A stretch of DNA of 64,000 bases from Pelagibius litoralis (GCF_011683915.1 NZ_JAAQPH010000005.1:186001-250000); one strand, 5' to 3'. Positions 48,218 through 59,456 are shown, numbered from the stretch's first letter. Translations and numbers: made by a program. The notes: generated by a model from the letters alone, not told the origin.

Positions 48218-48571
48218 ATCCCCCGGACAATAAGGGGCAGATCGTCGCGCAGCGCGCCGGGGCCCCCACCTAGGGGCCTGTCAGGGGCCCATGCCAAGGT
48301 CTGCGGCCTCATACGTCTCTCAAAAACAAATCCATAGGTAGTCGAAACATGCCGATTTCTGCAGTATAGGTACCTGGAAAATATTATGCCGTTAAGGTGC
48401 CGCCGAAACCCCTCGCCTCGCAAAGACGTGAACGCCGGTTCGTTATGACGGCGACGAACAGTCTTTCACAGGATCGTGCCGATACCCAGGTCTTGTTGAA
48501 CGGCAACTTGACCAAGTGGCCATTACAGCCGACCGTATCGACCCGGCCTTCGCCAGAGGAGGGGACATAGG
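48218..48571. other. 354-base divergent intergenic region
   Basis: No gene is supported. It contains GC-rich inverted repeats near the ClC gene (GGCCCC/GGGGCC at 48261-48278, another GGGGCCC just after) and an AT-richer stretch at 48315-48400 that could hold promoters. A very strong GAGGAGGGG ribosome site for the dioxygenase is at its right edge. Confidence 0.45.
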
Positions 48572-49252
48572 ATGACAAAGCGCAAGCCCGTTTCCAGACG
48601 ACGTCTGCTGGAATCCTCCCCTGTGCTGGGGGTGGGGGTGTTGGGGGCACTGGGACTTGGGATCAGCGCCGGCGGACGTCTGGCGGCCGCGCAGACGGTC
48701 CTCACCCCCCGTCAGTCGCCAGGACCGTTTTATCCGGAGCGGCTGCCGCACGACGCCGATCAGGATCTGACACAGGTTGAAGGTCGTGACAGGCCGGCAT
48801 CCGGGCAGAGGGTACAGATCTCCGGCCGGGTCGCCGACGAGGCAGGCCGCCCGCTGGCCGGCGCCGTCGTCGAGATCTGGCAATGCGATGCCTTCGGCTA
48901 CTACCATCACCCGCGCGACCGCGGCGGCCGGGCAGATCCCAATTTCCAGGGCTATGGGCGGTTGCTTCTGGGCGAAGACGGACGCTATCGCTTCACAACG
49001 ATCAGGCCGGTGGCCTATCCCGGCCGGGCGCCGCATATCCACTTCGCGGTCTCCGGCCCCGGGGTTTCGCGCCTGACCACGCAAATGTACCTGGCCGGGC
49101 ACGCGCAGAACGAGCGCGATTTTCTCTATAACGCGATCCGCGACCGGGCGGCACGCAAAGCCGTCACAGTGGCCTTTACCGCCGCAGAAAGCGGTCAGCC
49201 GGCGCAGGGACAGTTCGATCTGGTGCTGGGGCGCAGCCTTTCGGCCGACTAA
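48572..49252 (+). CDS. Exported intradiol ring-cleavage dioxygenase-like protein
   Basis: A 226-residue protein of the catechol/protocatechuate 3,4-dioxygenase fold with a Tat-like leader (KRKPVSRRRLLESSPVLGVGVLGALGLG). The Fe(III) ligands appear conserved: Tyr in DAFGYYHHPRD, and Tyr, His, His in AYPGRAPHIHFAV. The conserved entry QSPGPFYPERLPHDADQDLT is usual in this group. Exported members are known in many bacteria with unclear substrates; this one is not in a beta-ketoadipate cluster, so a role in lignin-like phenol or other diol oxidation outside the cytoplasm is only possible. Confidence 0.87.
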   Translation: MTKRKPVSRRRLLESSPVLGVGVLGALGLGISAGGRLAAAQTVLTPRQSPGPFYPERLPHDADQDLTQVEGRDRPASGQRVQISGRVADEAGRPLAGAVVEIWQCDAFGYYHHPRDRGGRADPNFQGYGRLLLGEDGRYRFTTIRPVAYPGRAPHIHFAVSGPGVSRLTTQMYLAGHAQNERDFLYNAIRDRAARKAVTVAFTAAESGQPAQGQFDLVLGRSLSAD

Positions 49253-49286
49253 AAGCTGGCAAAGAGCAAGCTGTCCGCAAGGGTCA

Positions 49287-49790
49287 TCAGTTGCAGCGCC
49301 CGATCGATCCTTCGCCGCAAACCCTCTGACCGTCTGTCCAGGTGGCCCCGGTCAGATCGGCCTGCACCAGATCGGCACCGTCGAGCTTGGCGCCGCTCAG
49401 ATCGGCACCCCGAAGATTGGCCCGGAACAGGCGCGCCCGGCGCAGATCGGCATCCGTCAGCTTGGCCGCACTGAGATCGGCTTTTGTCATGTCGGCTTCC
49501 TGAAGATTAGCGCCGACGAAGCTGGCCTCGGCCAGATTGGCGTTCACGAACTTGGCCCGAAAAGCTGTGACGCCATCCAGAGTCGCCTTGCTCAGATCGG
49601 CCCGAAAGAAGCTGACGTCGCGCAGTTCCGCCGCGGTCAGGTCAACGCCCGTAAAGCTCAAGCGATCGAAGACGCAGCGCCGCCAATTGACGTCGGGCCC
49701 GGGCGGATCGGTACAGGCCGCCAGGGCCAGCGAAACCGGACCCAGAAAAAACAGAAGAAGGGTGAGCAGCGGAATACGGAGAAACGTCAT
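49287..49790 (-). CDS. Exported pentapeptide-repeat protein
   Basis: A 167-residue protein: signal peptide FLRIPLLTLLLFFLGPVSLALAAC, then about 17 consecutive A(D/N)LxX repeats such as ADLSKATLDGVTAFRAKFVN and ANLQEADMTKADLSAAKLTD, which form a right-handed quadrilateral beta helix. A cysteine pair closes the C-terminus (RVCGEGSIGRC). A cysteine right after the signal (LAAC) might even be lipidated. ATG 49790 has GAAG upstream; ATG 49808 is an alternative. The function of secreted members is generally unknown. Confidence 0.83.
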   Translation of the reverse strand: MTFLRIPLLTLLLFFLGPVSLALAACTDPPGPDVNWRRCVFDRLSFTGVDLTAAELRDVSFFRADLSKATLDGVTAFRAKFVNANLAEASFVGANLQEADMTKADLSAAKLTDADLRRARLFRANLRGADLSGAKLDGADLVQADLTGATWTDGQRVCGEGSIGRCN

Positions 49791-49849
49791 GGGGCGTAGC
49801 TTCACCATCGTAGGGGCTGAAGGGCAACGGAAATCTGTTCCACGGGCAA

Positions 49850-50338
49850 TCACAGCGTCGGGAGGGCGGGTTTCGCGATCACCCGCCCGGCTTCCAGCGG
49901 CAGCGCCAGACCGTCGTGAGCCGCCAGCACCGCAGCCAGCCGTTCGCGGATCTGCGCCGGCATAACAGCGACCCGGCGCCGCTGGAGGTCGACATAGAGA
50001 CTCAGGCTTTCCATGGTCGCAGCCAGGAATCCCTCTTCGGCGTGGAACATCGCATTGAAAAAGCGAATGCGCTTATCGTCAAAACCCAGCAGCCGGCTGG
50101 TAATCCGCAGGGGCGTGCCCTCGGTCACCTCGCGCTGATAGGTCAGGTGTATTTCGCCCGCAAAGGTAGACCCGCCGCGGGCCTCGCGATGCGCGTTATC
50201 AAGGCCCAGATAGCCGAAAAAATCGTCCGTCGCCCTGTCGAAGGCCAGCAAATAGTAAGCGACATTCATATGGCCGTTGTAGTCGATCCATTCCGGCAAC
50301 ACCACGGCGCGGTGCCGGTCAAACGGCGTTTCTATCAT
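49850..50338 (-). CDS. Acyl-CoA thioesterase, hot-dog fold (4HBT-like)
   Basis: A 162-residue thioesterase family protein. The core motif is PEWIDYNGHMNVAYYLLAFDRATDDFF, in which Asp and the following NGHMN are the 4-hydroxybenzoyl-CoA thioesterase-type catalytic region, followed by the long hot-dog helix and strands HLTYQREVTEGTPLRITSRLLGFDDKRIRFFNAMF. It probably hydrolyses acyl- or betainyl-CoA-type thioesters in the cytoplasm. The start ATG 50338 has no strong ribosome site. Same strand as the pentapeptide gene, 59 bases upstream of it. Confidence 0.88.
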   Translation of the reverse strand: MIETPFDRHRAVVLPEWIDYNGHMNVAYYLLAFDRATDDFFGYLGLDNAHREARGGSTFAGEIHLTYQREVTEGTPLRITSRLLGFDDKRIRFFNAMFHAEEGFLAATMESLSLYVDLQRRRVAVMPAQIRERLAAVLAAHDGLALPLEAGRVIAKPALPTL

Positions 50339-50462
50339 GCATGGAACCCCAAATCACTGTTGCGCCAGCAACATAGAGCATTGGCCCGGCGGCTCAAAGC
50401 CGCTAGCGTCGCTGACGCCGCGTCCCGCCACTGCGCGCACATCAGCATCACTGCAAGGTCCG

Positions 50463-51416
50463 ATGAACCGACTGCTCGCCTTTCTCGGGAGCCACGCAAC
50501 CTGGGTCCTCTTTATCGGGGTCTTCCTCGGCCTTGCATTGCCCGACCTGGCGTCGCTCGCCCGCCCGCTGCTGGCGCCGGCAGTGGCGATGCTGCTGACC
50601 GCTACGCTGGTGCGGGTGGACTGGCAGGTCATGCTGGCCCATGCGCGGCGGCCCTGGGTCACTGGGCTCGTCACCGCCTGGTTGCTGATCGGCTCGCCGC
50701 TGCTGGTTGCCGGCCTGCTGGCTTCCGGTGTGGCGCCGGCAAGCCTGTCCACGGCTCTGGTGCTGATGGCTGCGGCCCCACCCATCCTGAGCGCCGCCCC
50801 GATTGCGATGATCCTGGGTCTCGACGGTGCGCTGGCCCTGGTGGTCGGTCTCGCAGCCACCCTTCTGACGCCTTTTACGGTGCCGCCGCTGGCCCTGGCC
50901 CTGCTGGGGCTGGAACTGGAAATCGGCGTCACCGACTTCATGATGAGGCTTTCCGCCATCGTCGCGGCGTCCTTTGTCGTCGCCTATATCATCAGACGCA
51001 TCATCGGCCCCGCGCGGCTGCCCCGTGTCGCCGGGCACATCGACGGGATGGTCGTGGTGGTCATGCTCGTCTTCGCCGTCGCCATCATGGATGGGGTCAC
51101 CGCCGCCCTGCTGCGGGAGCCGGCAACGGTCGGGCTTTGGCTGCTGGCCGCTTTCATCGCCAATCCGGCCCTCCAGATTGCCGGGGCGCTGGCCTTCTGC
51201 TGGCTCGGGCGGCGACGCGCATTAACCGTCGGCCTGGTATCCGGCAACTGCAACATGGGCCTCCTGCTCGCAGCCTTTCCCGCCGACACCGATTTCGAGG
51301 TCGTTCTCTACTTCGCTGTTGCACAGTTGCCGATGTACATGCTGCCGGCGGTTATGCTGCCGTTCTATCGACGCCTTATCGGCCGGTCGGAAAGCTCATC
51401 AGTAAGAACCGGTTAG
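50463..51416 (+). CDS. BASS-family (bile acid:sodium symporter-like) transporter
   Basis: A 317-residue membrane protein with about nine hydrophobic segments. ALVLMAAAPPILSAAPIAMILGLD resembles the crossover helix of the bile acid:Na+ symporter/ArsB-like fold in the first half, and LVSGNCNMGLLLAAFPADTDFEVVLYFAVAQLPMYMLPA the one in the second half. The natural solute may be a carboxylate or sulfonate; no metabolic neighbour indicates which. GCAAGG precedes ATG 50463; the open frame extends upstream without conservation. Confidence 0.8.
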   Translation: MNRLLAFLGSHATWVLFIGVFLGLALPDLASLARPLLAPAVAMLLTATLVRVDWQVMLAHARRPWVTGLVTAWLLIGSPLLVAGLLASGVAPASLSTALVLMAAAPPILSAAPIAMILGLDGALALVVGLAATLLTPFTVPPLALALLGLELEIGVTDFMMRLSAIVAASFVVAYIIRRIIGPARLPRVAGHIDGMVVVVMLVFAVAIMDGVTAALLREPATVGLWLLAAFIANPALQIAGALAFCWLGRRRALTVGLVSGNCNMGLLLAAFPADTDFEVVLYFAVAQLPMYMLPAVMLPFYRRLIGRSESSSVRTG

Positions 51417-51778
51417 CCAGACCTGCACAGTCTTGTTGCAGCCAGGAGCGGCTTTTGGCGGAGGGCGATGGCGCGCTGCGGCATTTCTGCAACAGTGATG
51501 CAAAGCGACGACAGCCCGCCGATCCAGGCCCCTAGTCTTTCCCATCACTCTATGATAGGGGAAACATGGTTATTACGCTGCGCAGAGCTACATGTTCCTA
51601 AGGGTTCGTTAACGGACTTTTGTCACGTTCCGAAGGGTTCATCGCTTGTGCTCTGCCGACCTTTCGGGCCCGCTGGTTCCAAGCAGGCTTATTAGGATTG
51701 TTTGATGTAGCGTCAAAGTGGTTGCAGGCCCCGCATCGGGGTATCTGGTTTTCGCATTTGGTTTTTACCGGGGGTAAG
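51417..51778. other. 362-base region upstream of mlaA with a repeated motif
   Basis: No gene is supported. GTTCCTAAGGGTTC (51594-51607) recurs as GTTCCGAAGGGTTC (51626-51639), 32 bases apart, that is about three helical turns, which would suit a dimeric or tandem regulator of mlaA. No known regulator motif was recognised. Confidence 0.5.
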
Positions 51779-52717
51779 GTGATTTCTTCTGTTCCGCAGC
51801 GTATGCGACCGTTTCTTGCAAGTCTCGTAATCACCGTCGCGTTGGGGGCCTGTGCCACGGCGCCCGTGACCGAGAACACGGGTATCGGTTCGGGGCCGGC
51901 GTTCCAGACCGCTGGCGATGGTGTTGTTCAGACCGGGACCGACCCCAGGGCTGAGCAGTTCGCGCAAAGCGGATCCAGCGAGTGGGCCCAGAGCGACGCC
52001 GACGACTTCGGACCGGATGAAGGCGACAACGATCCGTTGGAAGTTCCCAACCGCATGTTCTTTGCTTTCAACGAGGCTTTGGACTTTGCGGTGATCCGGC
52101 CGATCGCCGTCACCTACCGCTTTATCGTGCCGACGGGCGTGCGCAATTCGGTGCGGAACTTCCTGCGCAATCTGCGCAGCCCGGTGGTCTTCGCAAACGA
52201 CCTGCTGCAGGGGGAATTGGAGCGGGCGGAAACCACCGCCGCACGGTTCTTCATCAACTCGACGATCGGGCTGCTCGGCCTCTTCGACATCGCAGCCGAT
52301 TCCGGCTACCCCTATCACAGTGAGGATTTCGGCCAGACGCTCGGCACCTATGGTTCCGGGGAGGGTATTTACCTGGTGCTGCCGATCTTCGGTCCTTCCT
52401 CGCTGCGGGACGCCGGCGGGCTGGTGGTCGATACCCTGATGGATCCGCTGACTTACATCGCGCCGGACGGCGTGGGCATCGCGCGCGGTGTCGCCACCGG
52501 CGTGGACCTGCGCTCGCGCACCATCGACGAACTGGATGAGCTGAAGCGCGACTCGCTCGACTTCTACGCCCGAATTCGTTCGCTCTATCGCCAGAACCGC
52601 GAGAGCGAGATCAACAACGGCGCGCCGCCCGCAGATTCGCCGGACTTCTCTGAAGTGCCCGCCCCGGGGGAGACCGATCCCCTGGATGCCGCTCAGAGCA
52701 GTTCCGCGGTGGAGTGA
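51779..52717 (+). CDS. mlaA: Phospholipid-binding lipoprotein MlaA (VacJ)
   Basis: Outer-membrane lipoprotein that removes phospholipids from the outer leaflet and hands them to MlaC. The leader ends in the lipobox VALGACATAP. The mature protein has the MlaA core: DPLEVPNRMFFAFNEALDFAVIRP, TGVRNSVRNFLRNLRSPVVF, FFINSTIGLLGLFDIAADSG, EDFGQTLGTYG and GEGIYLVLPIFGPSSLRD. GTG 51779 after GGGGGTAAG gives a normal-length signal peptide of about 24 residues; ATG 51803 would give a short one. mlaC follows by 4 bases. The ABC parts (MlaFED) are not in the window. Confidence 0.93.
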   Translation: MISSVPQRMRPFLASLVITVALGACATAPVTENTGIGSGPAFQTAGDGVVQTGTDPRAEQFAQSGSSEWAQSDADDFGPDEGDNDPLEVPNRMFFAFNEALDFAVIRPIAVTYRFIVPTGVRNSVRNFLRNLRSPVVFANDLLQGELERAETTAARFFINSTIGLLGLFDIAADSGYPYHSEDFGQTLGTYGSGEGIYLVLPIFGPSSLRDAGGLVVDTLMDPLTYIAPDGVGIARGVATGVDLRSRTIDELDELKRDSLDFYARIRSLYRQNRESEINNGAPPADSPDFSEVPAPGETDPLDAAQSSSAVE

Positions 52718-52721
52718 CCCA

Positions 52722-53363
52722 ATGCTTGGCTGGAACATGAAATCGCTGCTGGGCGCCATTGTGTTGGCTCTGGCCATCACAGGCGCCCCCGCGCCTTCCC
52801 AGGCGCTCGACACCACACAGGCTGCCGGTTTCCTGAACGATCTTCAGGAACAGGCCGCGTCCCGCCTGGGCGACACGTCGATCAGCGACAAGGAAAAGGA
52901 AGACCTCTTCCGTAAGCTCTTCAACTCGAACTTCGACGTACCGGCCATCGGCCGCTTCGTCATCGGGCGCTACTGGCGCGCTGCCTCGCCGGAAGACCAG
53001 AAGTCTTTCCTTGCGGTGTTCGAGGATGCCATGGTCCAGCGCTTCCTGCCGCTTCTGGCGGAAAACAGCAGTGAGCGTTTCCAGATCGGCAACGTTATCC
53101 CGGACAGCCGCAACGAAAACATGGCCTTGATCGATTCCCGTATCTCCCGTGCAGAGGGCGAGCCCTACAAGGTGAGCTGGCGGGTGCGGGAGAAAAACGG
53201 CGACTTCAAGATCCTCGACATCGTCGCCGAGGGCGTGAGCATGGCAATCACCCTGCGCTCAGAATACGGAACGGTGTTGAAGAACAACGGCGGCAAGCTG
53301 CCGCCGCTGACCGAGGCCCTGCGCGAGAAAGTCAGCCGCGGCGCTTTCACCCTGAAGCAGTAG
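52722..53363 (+). CDS. mlaC: MlaC/HpnM-family periplasmic lipid-binding protein
   Basis: Periplasmic shuttle between MlaA and the inner-membrane MlaFEDB transporter; the related HpnM proteins move hopanoids. The 213-residue product has a signal peptide (SLLGAIVLALAITGAPAPSQA) and the MlaC core: FRKLFNSNFDVPAIGRFVIGRYWRAASPEDQKSFLAVFEDAMVQRF and EPYKVSWRVREKNGDFKILDIVAEGVSMAITLRSEYGTVL. GGAG of the mlaA end serves as its ribosome site. A terminator follows. The pairing with mlaA favours phospholipid trafficking over hopanoids. Confidence 0.92.
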   Translation: MLGWNMKSLLGAIVLALAITGAPAPSQALDTTQAAGFLNDLQEQAASRLGDTSISDKEKEDLFRKLFNSNFDVPAIGRFVIGRYWRAASPEDQKSFLAVFEDAMVQRFLPLLAENSSERFQIGNVIPDSRNENMALIDSRISRAEGEPYKVSWRVREKNGDFKILDIVAEGVSMAITLRSEYGTVLKNNGGKLPPLTEALREKVSRGAFTLKQ

Positions 53364-53404
53364 AGCCGGCCTTCATTCAGGCAAAAGAATATCGACGCAA
53401 ATGC

Positions 53405-53432
53405 AAAAGGGGCCCTTTCGGGCCCCTTTTTC
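53405..53432. terminator. Bidirectional rho-independent terminator
   Basis: AAAAGGGGCCC-TTTC-GGGCCCCTTTTT: a stable stem flanked by A and T tracts, between the stops of convergent mlaC and ettA. It can end both transcripts. Confidence 0.9.
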
Positions 53433-53450
53433 GTCGCAGCAGGCGCGCCG

Positions 53451-55127
<1,677 letters not shown>

Positions 55128-55253
55128 GAATACTCCGGCAAAGAAGGGCTGTTGACGTGAAGGACTGGAAATCCCTTTCGGGCGCGGGTTTTAGCCTATC
55201 GGACGGGCCGGTGCAATGCGGGGACTGAATGCCCGCAAAGTCGCGGGCCCGCT

Positions 55254-58112
55254 CTAGGAAACGCGATCCGCTGACGCCTCCCCGCCCGGTTCCCCGGACG
55301 GCTCTTCCGGCGCCTCCTCTGGGGCTGCCGGCGGAAACACCAGCTTCTGATAGAGGAAGGGAATACCCACCAGACTGAAGCCCAAAGCCGCAAAGGAAGT
55401 AAAGCGCGGCAGGCCCGCCAGCGTGCCCCAGTCGAACAGCAGCACCTTCGCCGTCGCCAGCGTAAGCACCGCCAGCGAGGCATAACGCAGACTGGGCAGG
55501 CCGGTCTTCAGCCCAAGGCCCAGCAGGACCCAGGCATAGGCGAGCCAAACCAGGGAGTAGGTCAACAACTCGCCGTCGCTGGTCACGCCAACATCCAGCA
55601 GCGGCCCATGGAAGGCACGGCGCACCTCCAGCGACAAGTAGAAGAACACCAGGAACAAGGCATAGACCGCCGCCGCCTGGGCCGACCTTCTATGCCCCTC
55701 GGCCCGCAGCTCCCAGGCGAAGGCGAGTGCAAAACCCGCCGGCACCAGATAAGCCAGCGCCAGCAGATTGACCAGCGGCCAGTCCCCGACCGCGGCCGAG
55801 GTCCATAGCGGGTTGAAAAGGAGCACCTGAAACAGCGGGGAATGCAGGGCGGCAAGACCTGCGAGCAGGCGCCACCCCCAGAGCAAGACCGCTCGGCCGC
55901 TGCGCCGATAGGCCCGCAGCCAGCCGTAAGCCATGCCCAGCCAGGCCACGGTCTGCAGCGACTGCTCGGCCAGCTCGTAGGACGGGTTGGCCAGGTCGCC
56001 GACAACGAGGCTGCGGATCTGAAAGGTCACCAGCAGCCAGAACAGCACCAGGGTGCCGGTTTCCAGAACCAGCACCAGCCGATCGTCGGCGGCCTTGCGG
56101 AAGCTGCGCGCCGACCACCAGAAAGCCAGCATCGGCAGGCCGTAACCATAGAGAACCCAGTTGAAGCCCGGCAGGCCGCCCAGGGGATAGGAAAGGACGT
56201 TGTAATTGACCACCAGGCGGATCAGCACCACGGCGGCCACGATCAGGGCGACCGGGCGCAGCGCCGTGAGCTTCAGCCGCGCACTGATCCAGGCGATGGC
56301 CGGCAGTTGCAGCGACAAGGCAACGGTCAGCCAAGCCTGTTCCAGCACCATGGCCATCGCAAGAGAGAGCGCCGCGACGCTGCCCAGGGCATAGATACCG
56401 ATCAGCAGATTGTTGTCCTCGGCGGGGCGCGCCGGCCTGCGGCGCAGTTGGGCGGCCGCAAGGAGACCGAGCGCGGCAACGCCTGCCGCCGCCGCCGACC
56501 AGGCGAGATCGATACCCAGGCCGGTGATGCGCCAGTATGCGATCGCCAGCAGCAAGACCGGCACGGCGGCGGAGGTGCCGGCCCAGATTTCAGAGCGCCG
56601 CGCCCGTGCCAGGGCGAAGAACCCCACCACGGCGAAAAGCGCGCCGAAAACCAGGGCGACCAGCACGAAAGCGGTCAGCGCCGGCGGAACCACGGGTCCC
56701 AGGTCAGTTCCATAACTCTCCCCGCCCTGATAGCTGTGCACCCGCTCCGGCCAATCGACGATACCCGGCAGGTGCCAGAGAGCCATGAAGGCGGTGACCA
56801 GCACCGCGCCGACAACGGCCAGGCCTTCGAACACCTGATCACGCAGACCGGCCGCAAGATAGAGACAGACCAGCAGGAACACCGCCGTCAGCGAGACCGG
56901 GCCATAACCGTCCATGCGCAGCAGAACGAATCCCAGCAGCGCAGCGCCCAGCGCGCCCGCCCAGGCGATCTGGTCGGGGACCGATATCGTTTTTGCGGAC
57001 TCGCCCGCCGTCTCGGCGCGGTAACGCAGCGCGAGGAAGGCGGCGGCCAGCAACAGCACATAGGTCCCCAGGGCGGCAGCATCGCCCGCCGACCAGACGG
57101 CGGTAAACCAGAACAGCGGCCAAAGAAGCGCCCCGGCAAGGGCGCCCCAGGCCAGCCACCAGCAGGCCAGATGGCGCACCAGGGCCAGGGCCGTGGCGGT
57201 CAGAACCCAGAGATAGGCAAAAAGCCCCCAGGCAGAGGGATCGGGGCTGGTCACCAAGAGCGGCGTAACAAACCCACCGAGCAGCGCCAGCACTGCGATG
57301 AACGGACCCTGAATGACCGCCAGGCCGAAGGCCGCGAAGGCAACCAGGGCCAGCAGGCCAAAGGCGACCAGCGGGCTGAGCAGGCCGTAAAGTCCGTAGG
57401 CGGCGTAAACGCTGCCGAAGGCTGAGAACAGGCCCGCGGCGGTCAGGGCCGGCGGCAGGTAGTTGGGGCCGATGGCCGCGATGGCCCGCTGCAGCGGACG
57501 GCGGCGCAGCCATTCCCCGGCGCCCGCAAGCGCGACACCGAAGAGAAAACCGCTGGTCACCCTGGCGCCGGGCCCCAGCGCCAGCCATCCGCGCTCATAG
57601 GTGTACTTGGCGAGAAACAGCCCCGCCAAAGCCAGGGTGATACCGCCCAGCCAGATCAAGCCGCGCGACGTCAACCACTGCTCGATACTACGGCCGGGTT
57701 TCGCCTCAGGGGCATCGAGCCAGGGGTCGACCGGCCCGGCGGGTGACTCAGCGGGCGGCACGGCCTCCCGCGCCTCTTCGGGCGGCGCGGTTTCAGGCTG
57801 TGAGGGCTCGGGCGGTGACGGCTTGGTCGGCCACAATGCGGAAGGTTCGGCGGCAGCACTGGGCTGCGGAGGAACCGGGGTTTCGGGCTCCGCCTCCTGC
57901 GGTGGCGCGGCATCGCCGCCGGTCTCACCTGCGACCTGCCGCCTCAGCGCGACAAGTTCGGCGGTTAGATCATCGATACGCTTACGCAGGGCGGCAAGCT
58001 GCGCATTGGTCCCCTCACCGCCGCGAAAAAAAGCAGCAATGCCGAGGCCGGGCCCAACCAGGACATAAAGGCCGGCCGCAACCGCGAACAGAATATAAAA
58101 AATCTCTTCCAT
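55254..58112 (-). CDS. Large DUF2339 multi-pass membrane protein
   Basis: A 952-residue inner-membrane protein of the DUF2339 family. After one N-terminal membrane segment and a short coiled coil (LAALRKRIDDLTAELVALRRQVAG), there is a Pro/Glu/Ala-rich region (about 65-145), then more than 20 hydrophobic segments beginning GRSIEQWLTSRGLIWLGGIT, a phrase typical of the family. The function is unknown; related proteins are linked to envelope integrity in a few species. AGAGGA precedes ATG 58112. It lies downstream of the TRAP operon on the same strand, 54 bases after dctM, without a clear terminator between. Confidence 0.85.
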   Translation of the reverse strand: MEEIFYILFAVAAGLYVLVGPGLGIAAFFRGGEGTNAQLAALRKRIDDLTAELVALRRQVAGETGGDAAPPQEAEPETPVPPQPSAAAEPSALWPTKPSPPEPSQPETAPPEEAREAVPPAESPAGPVDPWLDAPEAKPGRSIEQWLTSRGLIWLGGITLALAGLFLAKYTYERGWLALGPGARVTSGFLFGVALAGAGEWLRRRPLQRAIAAIGPNYLPPALTAAGLFSAFGSVYAAYGLYGLLSPLVAFGLLALVAFAAFGLAVIQGPFIAVLALLGGFVTPLLVTSPDPSAWGLFAYLWVLTATALALVRHLACWWLAWGALAGALLWPLFWFTAVWSAGDAAALGTYVLLLAAAFLALRYRAETAGESAKTISVPDQIAWAGALGAALLGFVLLRMDGYGPVSLTAVFLLVCLYLAAGLRDQVFEGLAVVGAVLVTAFMALWHLPGIVDWPERVHSYQGGESYGTDLGPVVPPALTAFVLVALVFGALFAVVGFFALARARRSEIWAGTSAAVPVLLLAIAYWRITGLGIDLAWSAAAAGVAALGLLAAAQLRRRPARPAEDNNLLIGIYALGSVAALSLAMAMVLEQAWLTVALSLQLPAIAWISARLKLTALRPVALIVAAVVLIRLVVNYNVLSYPLGGLPGFNWVLYGYGLPMLAFWWSARSFRKAADDRLVLVLETGTLVLFWLLVTFQIRSLVVGDLANPSYELAEQSLQTVAWLGMAYGWLRAYRRSGRAVLLWGWRLLAGLAALHSPLFQVLLFNPLWTSAAVGDWPLVNLLALAYLVPAGFALAFAWELRAEGHRRSAQAAAVYALFLVFFYLSLEVRRAFHGPLLDVGVTSDGELLTYSLVWLAYAWVLLGLGLKTGLPSLRYASLAVLTLATAKVLLFDWGTLAGLPRFTSFAALGFSLVGIPFLYQKLVFPPAAPEEAPEEPSGEPGGEASADRVS

Positions 58113-58166
58113 AGCCGTTCCTCTTACCTGGCTGGCCGCCACGAGTCGCCACCGGCGATAAAGGTC

Positions 58167-59438
58167 CTATAAGCGGAAGGGAATGAAAAGCGCCAGATCC
58201 TGCCAGAACCACAGCAGCACCGCGGTCGCCAGCATCATCAGGGCAAAGGGCCAGGCGCCCTTCACCACCTCCTCGATCCGGGACCGCGCGACCGCCTGGA
58301 TGACGAAGAGGTTGAGGCCGACCGGCGGCGTTATCAGCGCGGTTTCGATGAGGACGACAAAAAAGATACCGAACCAGATCGGGCTGATACCCATGGCCTC
58401 CAGCGCCGGAAACAGCACAGGCACCATGATCAACAGCATGGAGAGGGCCTCCAGGAAAAAGCCGATAAACAGCAGCACCCCACCGACCGCCAGAATAAAG
58501 AGGCCGGGATCGGAGATCGATGCGGTCAGCGCCTGGCTGATGCTCTGAGGGATCAGGTAAAGCGTGATGGCATAGGAAAAGACCTTGGCCCCGGCAACGA
58601 TCAGGAAAATCATCACAGTCGTCTTCATCGCGCCATAGGTCGCCTCGCAGAGCTTGGCCCAGGTCATGCGCCGCATCGCGAAGGTGATCGCCAGAGCCAT
58701 CGCAAACCCGATGCCCGCACTTTCCGAGGGCGTGGCGATTCCGGCATAGATCGAGCCGATCACCACCACCGCCAGCAGGACGGTCGGCAGGGCCATCAGG
58801 CTGGCGGAACGCCGCTCGGCCCAAGCGGCCCTCGCAACCGGGATGTAGCCGCCGCCGAGCTTGGCGTAGACGACGCCGTAGACCAGAAAGACGCTGGCCA
58901 GGAACAGCCCGGGCCCGACCCCGGCGAGAAAGAGCGTCGGAATCGACTCCTCGGTGATGATGCCGTAGATGATGAGAGGTATCGACGGCGGGATCAGGAT
59001 ACCAAGGGTGCCACCTGCCGCCAGCATGCCGAGCACGAAGGGGCGGTCGTAGCCGCGCCGCGTCATCTCCGGGATCGCCACCGTGCCGATGGTCGCCGCC
59101 GTCGCCACAGAAGACCCGGAAATCGCCGCAAAGAGCGCGCAGGAGATGATGGTGGCCGCCCCCAGCCCGCCCGGCCAGTGGCCGACCCAGGACTGTACCG
59201 CGGCAAAGAGATCCTTTCCCACCCCGCCCTTCAGCAGCACGTTGGACATCAGCAGGAACAGCGGCACCGCCAGCAGTTCGAAGCTGTCCAGGGTGCCGTA
59301 AATGCGCTGCGGCACCCCGATCATCGGCAGGCCCTTCAGGTAGAGCAGCACGATGCCAAGGCTGCCGAGCGCGAAGGCCACCGGCACGCGCAACACCAGC
59401 AGCAGCACCAGGGCAAGCAGGATCAGAAATGCTTCCAT
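58167..59438 (-). CDS. TRAP transporter large permease subunit (DctM family)
   Basis: A 423-residue ion-driven permease with about 12 membrane segments: LILLALVLLLVLRVPVAFALG at the start, then LLMSNVLLKGGVGKDLFAA, AISGSSVATAATIGTVAIPEM, GMLAAGGTLGILIPPSIPLIIYG and GIFFVVLIETALITPPVGLNLFVIQ, all diagnostic for DctM. It couples sodium-driven uptake to the binding protein encoded upstream. It follows the small-subunit gene by 18 bases in a dctP-dctQ-dctM operon on the minus strand. Confidence 0.95.
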   Translation of the reverse strand: MEAFLILLALVLLLVLRVPVAFALGSLGIVLLYLKGLPMIGVPQRIYGTLDSFELLAVPLFLLMSNVLLKGGVGKDLFAAVQSWVGHWPGGLGAATIISCALFAAISGSSVATAATIGTVAIPEMTRRGYDRPFVLGMLAAGGTLGILIPPSIPLIIYGIITEESIPTLFLAGVGPGLFLASVFLVYGVVYAKLGGGYIPVARAAWAERRSASLMALPTVLLAVVVIGSIYAGIATPSESAGIGFAMALAITFAMRRMTWAKLCEATYGAMKTTVMIFLIVAGAKVFSYAITLYLIPQSISQALTASISDPGLFILAVGGVLLFIGFFLEALSMLLIMVPVLFPALEAMGISPIWFGIFFVVLIETALITPPVGLNLFVIQAVARSRIEEVVKGAWPFALMMLATAVLLWFWQDLALFIPFRL

Positions 59439-59456
59439 GCGGCTAGCGGCGTGCCA

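Noticed and set aside
48572-49252. Beta-ketoadipate pathway cluster around the intradiol dioxygenase
   Set aside because: No muconate cycloisomerase, lactone hydrolase or second dioxygenase subunit is nearby, and this protein is exported.
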